From Closterium sp. Naga37s-1 (taxonomy: Eukaryota > Streptophyta > Zygnematophyceae > Desmidiales > Closteriaceae): a DNA stretch of 64,000 nucleotides. Position numbers and translations under genes: made by a program. The stretch lies in NCBI GenBank assembly GCA_947471745.1, contig CANJKZ010000772.1, positions 186,001 through 250,000 on the forward strand, given 5' to 3'. This document shows positions 57,701-64,000 of the stretch, piece by piece. The notes beneath the pieces were generated by a model. It had not been told where the DNA came from. It saw only the letters and a program-made list of their open reading frames with translations, and did no database searches. The first letter of the stretch is position 1; every line of letters begins with the position of its first letter.

Positions 57701-60536
57701 TCATCCTACTGCCTCCTGAATGCGTGCACCTGAATGCGTGCACCTGAATGCGTGCACCTGAATGGGGAGCTGTAACTCCCAAAATAAGCTGTGGGTTCAA
57801 TGAAAGTCTAAGATATGAGAGGTGTTCGTACGGTTCTTGTTTGCTGACTGTTATATGCTGGCTGTTCACTCAATGCCACCAACCGTCACTCAAAGTCAGT
57901 GCTTCCATCGCACCACCTGCCCTCGCTTCTCGAAGTCCCTCATACCTACTCGTCCCCTCTCTCCCCAAACTGCCTACGCCTCCTTCTTTCTCTCCCGCCC
58001 CTCTCTTCCTGCCCATCTGCCCTCGTTGCTAGGAGACGCAGCAGAAGGGGGGCACGAGCCTTGAATTCAGCTGCACGTGCTCCTTTTTGGAGATTTACAA
58101 AAGTGTGTGCCCTTCCCCTCCTCCACCCACTCAGATCCGTGGACCCCAGCAGAGTCCCACGCTTGGTCAGCCTCACCATGTGTATCCCCTTAAATGGTCA
58201 TTCATTAGATAGCCCAGTCAATAGTGCAGGTAAATTGTACGGCCTGTATGGCATGTATATCCCCTTCCCTCCCATGTCTCTTACAGATTCGTAAGGGGCC
58301 CCACGGTGTGTTTCTGGAGAACCTCACATAGCATTCAGTTAAGTTTTCATCAACCCCCCACACGCACGTCTCTTGCACACCTGCCCATCCCCTTCCCTCC
58401 CATGCCTTCCTCAGATTCGTAAGGGGCCCCACGGTGTGTTTGTGCAGAACCTCAGCCGACATCCGGTCCACTGCTTTGCTCAAGTCATGGAGCTCATAAT
58501 GCGGGTGAGTTTAGTGAAGTTGAGCTGGGCTGAGATGAGCTGAGCTGAGCTGAGTTAAGCTGAGCTGAGCTGAGCTGAGCTGAGCTGAGCTGAGATGAGC
58601 TGAGCTGAGCTGCTTGCGCTTGTGTACTTAGGTGCCTTTAAGTCGATTCAGACTGACCAAGCAGCCGGTCAGGGGCTTTGCTCTAGTCATGGAGCTTTTC
58701 CAGCGGGTGAGTGGGCTGACTTGCTCTTCTGCACAGATGGCTTGGCTTGTGGGGGGAGCTGAATATAGATTAGACTTTCCAGGCGCCTCAAAACTAGGCT
58801 TGTGGGGGGAGCTGGATATAGATTAGACTTTAGAGGCGCCTCAAAACTAGGCTTGTGGGGGGAGCTGGATATAGATTAGACTTTAGAGGCGCCTCAAAAC
58901 TAGGCTTGTGGGGGGAGCTGGATATAGATTAGACTTTAGAGGCGCCTCAAAACTAGGCTTGTGGGGGGAGCTGGATATAGATTAGACTTTAGAGGCGCCT
59001 CAAAACTAGGCTTGTGGGGGGAGCTGGATATAGATTAGACTTTAGAGGCGCCTCAAAACTAGGCTTGTGGGGGGAGCTGGATATAGATTAGACTTTCGAG
59101 GCGCCTCAAAACTAGGCTTGTGGGGGGAGCTGGATATAGATTGTTTTCTTGGTGCCTTATAAGGGTCTTTCTGTGCTGAAGGCATGGAGCTGATCAAACA
59201 GGTGAGACCTGGCTGATAGCGCTCCTATTTGATGGCTGATAGCGCTCCTATTTGTACATATGGCTTATGGGCTGAGTTAATGGCAGCTTCTGCTGCAGCC
59301 CTTCCAGTTTTCAGCCGTGAATGATGTGGACTCTATAGTGTGAGTTAGAGATAAGCTGTGCATGGAGGTTTGAAGAATGTATGGCCGGCATGTCAGTCAT
59401 TCCCTGCAGTTTTTAACGGTATGCTTGCATTGGCTGGTGTGTGCGTGTGCAGGGAATCAAGCACCCCAAAATTGCGGGGACGAAGACAACAAAGAGAGCA
59501 GAGAAGGGGTGTTGCAACCATGTGCTTCCATTGGCTGCTGCGTGCGTATGCAGGGAATTGAGCATCGGAAAACGGCAGGGACGAAGCTGAACAAGGAGAG
59601 CAGCCGATCGCATTGCGTCTTCATGTGTCACATCACGGTGAGTGCTGCTGATAAGCCAAGGTGCAAGGTGAGTTCTGTGTGCAGCCAGAAGTCATTTTGG
59701 AGTCCACGTGTAACATTGAAGCATTCACAGTGTTGTAAAGCTGGAAGCATTGTGAGCTGATTCAAAGCACGCCTTTTGATTTTTTTTCTCCTATGTCACG
59801 ATTGACGTCACTTTCTGGTGTCACTATCTTATGTCATTTTCTTATAACACTGTCTTGGGTCGCTTGCGTGTGTCACTTTTTTGTGTCATTTTCGTGCGTG
59901 TACAAATGTGTGTGTGTATCCCCACCACCGCAGTGGATCGCCGCTGACAGTTTTGAGACGTCTTAAAATTTTGAGACGTCTCAAAAGTGGATCGCCGCGG
60001 ACAGCAGCAAGAGGCGATTCAGTCAGCTGAATCTCGTCGACCTTGCAGGCTCTGAGAGGTACAAAATGCATTTCTCCTCAACACGCCACTCTTGCCATAT
60101 ATCCTTGACTGAAAGGTATTTAAACTCCCCCAACGCTCTTTTCTTGCCATATCTCGTTTCCTGAAAGGTACCCTCTTGCCATATCTTGCCTTACAAGCCG
60201 TGTCACAACACGCTACTTTTTTTTCTTTCAAAACGTGCAACTGTTTCGTGCCATGGTTTTAAGAGGTGGCAGTTCTCTCCTGCCCAGCATGCTTCATCCC
60301 TCTTCACCCTTCTTCGCCCCTTGAAAGCACGAGACATGAGAGGCCACCGGGGATCTATTTGCATTTCTATTATGCCCGTAGTGCCTGCCCTCCTCCCCAC
60401 CAGCGCCACTCCCCTGCACATTACCCCTCTCCACCGCGTTCCACCCCTGGCAGCGCGGCCAAATCTGGGGCTGAGGGAGAGCGGTTAGACGAAGCGTGCA
60501 ACATCAACAAGTCCCTCCTCCACCTCGGGTTCGTTG
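54779..60536 (+). CDS. Kinesin motor domain, KIN-12-like, C-terminus not found
   Basis: Exons with consistent phase: 54779-54998, 55186-55259, 56210-56314, 56347-56394, 57178-57261, 57529-57654, 58033-58102, (at least one unlocated), 58415-58504, 59554-59637, 59988-60058, 60454 to about 60536. They read: Pro-rich start MEENVPPPPASAG; VIVRVGPLTGSEAQ; QQFTFNHVAGESASQ; EELFELAGWPMVENCVAGYN; P-loop TGSGKTYTMFGAD; FSCTCSFLEIYK; IRKGPHGVFVQNLS; TKLNKESSRSHCVF (switch I); LNLVDLAGSE (switch II); SGAEGERLDEACNINKSL. The SGAEGERL form and PMVENC segment resemble plant KIN-12 (phragmoplast) kinesins. The rest of the motor and the tail lie past a gag-like insertion at 60689 and the window end. Many exon edges are duplicated in the introns. 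Confidence 0.8.
55505..55640 (+). repeat. Degenerate copies of the start of kinesin exon 3
   Basis: GTGATTGTGTGGTGCGACC occurs twice (about 55520 and 55548), followed by a GCTTCGAGGCGCAGCGTG phrase. Together these resemble 56187-56260, including the upstream CCCCAACCAC intron phrase. Confidence 0.65.
56297..56350 (+). repeat. 35-bp tandem duplication with a putative 32-nt intron
   Basis: GGACAGGGAAGGCGAGCG occurs at 56296 and 56331. The duplication shifts frame, but removing 56315-56346 (GT...AG, 32 nt) restores REGERRQQFTF. Confidence 0.55.
56661..57087 (+). repeat. Three upstream copies of the 5' edge of the kinesin PMVENC exon
   Basis: CAG|GAGGAGCT starts at 56661, 56919 and 57039 precede the true exon at 57178. 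Each has a C/T-rich tract and acceptor; the third continues through GRPMAENC before diverging. Confidence 0.85.
57630..57760 (+). repeat. Duplicated 3' edge of the P-loop exon and a CTGAATGCGTGCAC run
   Basis: TCTCCCCCATTGGACAGGTG occurs at about 57639 (true donor) and again about 27 bp later. Three CTGAATGCGTGCAC units follow at about 57717-57757. Confidence 0.8.
58288..58326 (+). repeat. Copy of the 5' edge of the kinesin IRKGPHGV exon
   Basis: ACAG|ATTCGTAAGGGGCCCCACGG at 58288 repeats 58415 onward, with GVFLENLT in place of GVFVQNLS, and then soon reaches a stop. Confidence 0.8.
58525..58615. repeat. (GAGCT)n microsatellite
   Basis: Pentanucleotide GAGCT repeats in a kinesin intron directly after the 58504 donor. 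Confidence 0.9.
58670..59205 (+). repeat. Two copies of the 3' edge of the IRKGPHGV exon flanking a minisatellite
   Basis: 58672-58706 (GFALVMELFQR then GTGAGT) and about 59170-59203 (CAEGMELIKQ then GTGAGA) resemble the true end at 58465-58504 (CFAQVMELIMR then GTGAGT). Confidence 0.7.
58745..59141. repeat. 53-bp minisatellite, about 7.5 units
   Basis: Units start GCTTGTGGGGGGAGCTGGAT at 58745, 58798, 58851, 58904, 58957, 59010, 59063 and 59116. Each full unit contains TTTAGAGGCGCCTCAAAA, a near-palindrome. Confidence 0.95.
59419..59507 (+). repeat. Copy of the 5' edge of the switch I exon
   Basis: The segment with CAG|GGAATCAAGCACCCCAAAAT (near 59451) parallels the true exon start CAG|GGAATTGAGCATCGGAAAAC at 59554, including the upstream GCATTGGCTG intron phrase. 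The unit is about 100 bp. Confidence 0.8.
59934..60005 (+). repeat. Duplicated exon edge separated by a doubled palindrome
   Basis: AG|TGGATCGCCGCTGACAG (59934) and AG|TGGATCGCCGCGGACAG (59988) flank 59951-59986, which holds two copies of the TTTTGAGACGTCTCAAAA palindrome, one with a single change. The second edge is the one that reads into LNLVDLAGSE. Confidence 0.85.
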
Positions 60537-60688
60537 TGTGTCGGAGTTACTCCCCTCTCCTTCCTCACTCATCTCTTGCCCTTGCCTCTTCCCTGTCTTC
60601 TGTCCTCACCTTCTTCCCTTCCTTCTTATTCTGGACTTTCCCCACCTTGTGCTGTCCCCACTCCTGCTACATGTTCCCTTCTTCGTAC

Positions 60689-63600
60689 TCAGCCACTACC
60701 TGCCCCCTCCTGTGCTCGTGCTCGAGCTGCTCGGGCACGAGTTACAGGACTCTCAGCTGAGGACGGCTGCTCTTCAGTCCTGCCGTGCGGGTCTGGTGGT
60801 CCACGGTCTGTTCTCCCTTCTCCTTCTCCAGCACGAGCACTCCCACGCCTCGCAATGCGTGCGCCCTCCCCTTCATTTTTCCCTATTCCACATCTAGTGT
60901 ATCCTTCTTTGCCCCTCTCTTCCCGTCCCTCCTCTCTAGCCGCCTTGATCCCCTTGCCTTCCTGCTGCTGCCACTGCTCACAGCAGCACGCACCCCTCAA
61001 CTGCACGGTATGTCGCTCCTCCACCGCCGCCGGTATCACCTCCTGCAAGTGTTCCGCTGCCTTAGCTCGCTCCCATGCCGTCCGATTCTCCGCCTCTTCC
61101 ATTGTATGGTGTACCTTTTCCCCCGCTGCTAGGGGCTCCCATGCCCCCACTTCCTTACTCTCCCGCTCTGCTTCCTCCTGCTCCTGGGCCTTGCCTCTCG
61201 TTGCTTCTTCTATCATTTCTTCCCCCAGCAGCTCTGGCCTTCCTCCCCGCAGCTTCCTCAGATGCTGGCCTTGCTCCTCTGCTTGCGTCCAATCCTTCAC
61301 CGTCACACCAGTCTTCACCCCTGCCCCGATTTCCCCGAACAACTCCGCTGTCCTTAGCGATGGCTGCCAACCACTCCCTCCCATGTCTGTACTGCTCAGC
61401 CCCGTCTTCCCTCCCTTCTTCACCGCTCCCTCTTTCTCTCCCTTCACTTCCGCTTCTGCTGCTGCTGGTACACACGCCCTGGCCCCCGCCTCTTCGTCCC
61501 TCTCCTCTACTTCTGCTGCTGCAAGTACACCCACTCCTGCCCCCACCTGCTCGTCCTTCTCCTATGCTTCCGCTGCTGCTGGTACGCACGCCCAGGTCCC
61601 CTCTTTCTCATCCTTCTCTTCCCCTTCTGCCACTGCCCATGCCCTCACCTTCGTCGCTCGCTCCCTTCCTCCGTCCCTGCCCCCACTGCGCAGCCCCATG
61701 GCTTCACTGCTACGCAGCACCGCACAGGAGTATTCTGGCTCCTGCTCCCCTTCCTCTTCCTCCTCTTCCTCCCTTACACACAACCTCGCCTGCCTCTCTG
61801 TTCTTCCTCTCAGCGCCCGCCCTTTCCTTCCGTCTCTGCCCCCACTGCACAGACCCAGTTCCTCATGGCTACGTAACGTCAGGAATGTGTACTCTGGCTC
61901 CTGCCCCTCCTCCTCTTCTGCTCCCTCTTCCCTCGCGTACAACCCCGCCTCCTCCTTCCTCCCTCCTAGGGCCTGCAACTCCACCTGCAACTTCCTTATC
62001 TGGCTCTTGATCTCCTCTGGTGACCCTTTTGTTCCGCCTGCCACTTTATCGCATTCCCTTGCCTCATGCCCCCTTTCTCCGCACTCCTTACATGTCGGTG
62101 CCTCCGGGCAGTCCCTTCGGCGGTACCCAGGCTTCCCACATACATCGCAGTTCCTGCAGTGGATCCTTATGTGCCCCGGCAGCCCACACCGGTAACAGGT
62201 GCGTGTCTCTGTCCTTTTCTCCGGCCTACTCTCTTCTCCTGTTCCCTCCCCTGGTATCATCGCCGCTGCCCAGGTAGGACTCTTCTTCTCTATCGTCCTC
62301 GGCAGGTATACCTTGTACTTCCTCTGCGCCAGCTCCACCCTCTCCGCTAACTCGAACACCTCCTCTGGTGTTGCATCTGCTCCTAGCTCATAGACTCTCA
62401 TTCTCAACCCTCCTGCCAATCCCTTGTCTAAACCGTTCAGAAACTTACTAATGATCATGCTGCTGTCCGTGCACACCACGTCTTCCGCCAGGTTCATTAA
62501 CCGTCCGTAGCATGTCAGCAGTGACTCCTCATCCCTCCGCCTAAACTCCTGGAATTCCCTAATGCGCGCCGCCGTATGCCCAGGGAACTGCTTCCTCAGT
62601 CGCTCCAGGAACAGTACCGTCGGGTCCTCGTCATCCTCTTCTGCCCTCCTCAGCCATTCACCAATCTTCATGCGATACAAAGTCTCTGCTTCCCCTCCCA
62701 ACGTGCTTGGCAGGCTCAGGAAAAACTCAATCGGGTCCATCCCGCTTCTGTCGCATCGGTATTTATCATTGTTGATCTGCATCAAATAATTATTCCGACT
62801 TGGACTGGTTTCCTCGTTTCCCGTGAAGCGCACTGGCACCTCCACTCGCGGCTGTGCTGTTGCGCCCCACTTCCCTGTTTCCCAGCTCTCCGTCCCTCCT
62901 CGCTCAGACATCATAACCCCTCTCCTCCTTTCCTTTTTTTCCCTGCTGCCCGTGCAGGTTCCGTACAGCACTCGCTCTATGCCTTCCCTAGCCGCTCTTG
63001 CTCCTGCAGATCCTTCGCCGTGACGCCCAGGCCTCCTCGGGCCCATCGGGCTGGGGCACCTCCCTCGGGCATCTTCACGCTCCCCCCAGCGCCTCTCTGC
63101 ATTTTCCCGACGCTTCTCTCTCCTTGCAGGGGACCGCTCCTGGTACCGCCGCACTCTGTCCTCTCGCTGTGGCTCCTTCTCTGCTGCCCTCGAGACTTCT
63201 GGTGACCGCACACCTTCTCTCTTGCCTCGCCTGTCCTCCTCGCGCTCCCTTTCTCTCTCTGGTGAGCGCCACCCGCCTCTTTCCTCGTAATCTCCGCGCT
63301 CTTCCCAGCCTCGGTGCTCCTGATCCCGTCTTCCCGTTTCTCCTTCCCTTCCTGCCTCTTCACCTCGCTGGTATTGCTCTCCTTCGCCCCTCCTCACACG
63401 TCTCTCTCTCTCGGGCCACCTTCTTGCTTCTCCGCCTGTTTCCTTTGCAGCCCTCCTCTCTGCCCGCAGGTGTTCTTCTGCTTTCTCACGACGCGCTCCA
63501 ACATCAGCCTCTGAGGCGCTGGGTGACGAACGTTCGCTACCCCTGCCTCGCGCCTTCCCCTGCGGCCGCTGCCTCCTTGCTGGCGAGTGCTGAACGCGCC

Positions 63601-63937
63601 TTCCTTCGTAATCCTCGTCCTCCTCCTCTTCCGACCACTGTGGCGATCTCATTCCTCCCATCGCCAAACGCCTCCTGCCCGCCCGGCTTTGTCCTGGCTC
63701 GGGCGAACGATACACGCCTGCTGGCGCAGCACGGCTCTTCTCCTCCTCCCCTCGCTCCCTTGACAAGGGCTCAGCTGCTTTGCTCCTGCTGCGCCTCGCT
63801 TCACCTCCACGCGGTCCCTTGGGCGAGTGATCTGCCGCCATGTTCCCCTGGCGTTTCGCGCCACTCCAGCGCATCTCCTCTGGCGCACGATCTGCATCCG
63901 CGGTTTGCCCCTGGCGCCTCGCATCACTCCCGCGCAT
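60689..63937 (-). mobile_element. Gag-like region of an LTR-type retroelement, partial in window
   Basis: A minus-strand gag-like frame (63937-61562) has a long Arg/Ser/Glu-rich N-terminus, a capsid-type domain (MDPIEFFLSLPSTLGGEAE, FQEFRRRDEESLLTCYGRLM, FLNGLDKGL) and three CCHC knuckles (CYRCGLPGHIRIHC, CDVCGKPGYRRRDC, CKECGERGHEAREC). A Glu-rich repeated tail follows and runs on to about 60689. No protease, polymerase or integrase is visible, and no terminal repeat was identified. The element appears partial and broken, lying within or next to the kinesin gene. Confidence 0.7.
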
Positions 63938-64000
63938 CTCCTCTGGCGCACGATCTGCATCCGCGATTTGCCCATGGCGCCCATTAGAAACACCAATGGA

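Noticed and set aside
58103-58180. Kinesin exon reading DPSRVPRL
   Set aside because: It resembles the missing LLDPS segment, but the required acceptor and phase do not fit, so it was left out of the gene model.
58745-59141. CRISPR-like array of regular repeats
   Set aside because: Units are contiguous and uniform with no unique spacers; an ordinary minisatellite in a eukaryotic intron.

Overview
This is a eukaryotic nuclear window. The best fit is a streptophyte (charophycean) green alga, perhaps a zygnematophyte. It has plant-type Ty1/copia and chromodomain Ty3/gypsy elements primed by initiator-Met tRNA, and a KIN-12-like (phragmoplast-type) kinesin. It also has two plastid-targeted LCIB-type carbonic anhydrase-like genes, a family typical of algae and not expected in land plants. 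The organism call is inference; the gene calls rest on visible motifs and on exon phases that join cleanly.

Layout. 1-10313 (minus): a GAF-domain, sensor-kinase-like gene; one intron holds a young, whole-looking copia element (267-7340). 10314-14238: mostly unassigned, with one candidate exon (11478-11942). 14244-25188: a chromodomain gypsy element, itself split by a reverse-oriented copia relative (17266-22893). 25251-29482 (minus): a gene joining a VHL beta domain to an HExxH metallopeptidase. 30023-31084: a non-autonomous Mutator-like transposon. 31418-35341: an LTR element without recognisable coding. 35491-37462 (plus): PIG-P, first-step GPI-anchor synthesis. 37690-41270: a pogo-type DNA transposon with TA duplication, apparently nested in an older relative (37598-42538). 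42841-45090 and 46245-47860 (both minus): tandem LCIB-type genes. 49369-52203 (plus): an intronless U-box/ARM protein. 54779 to about 60536 (plus): the kinesin motor domain in many small exons. 60689 to the window end (minus): a gag-like fossil.

The main observation is a repeated structural habit. In the four multi-exon genes (GAF, VHL-peptidase, PIG-P, kinesin), short tandem duplications again and again copy one edge of an exon with its adjoining intron, so that introns carry rows of decoy splice sites and partial exons. At least a dozen cases are listed. One is a complete, phase-neutral extra exon (27326-27418), and one is a 35-bp duplication that appears to have made a 32-nt intron (56315-56346). 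At two loci an 18-bp palindrome, TTTTGAGACGTCTCAAAA, sits exactly between the duplicated copies, and a close variant sits in each unit of a 53-bp minisatellite. The tandem LCIB genes and the U-box gene show none of this.
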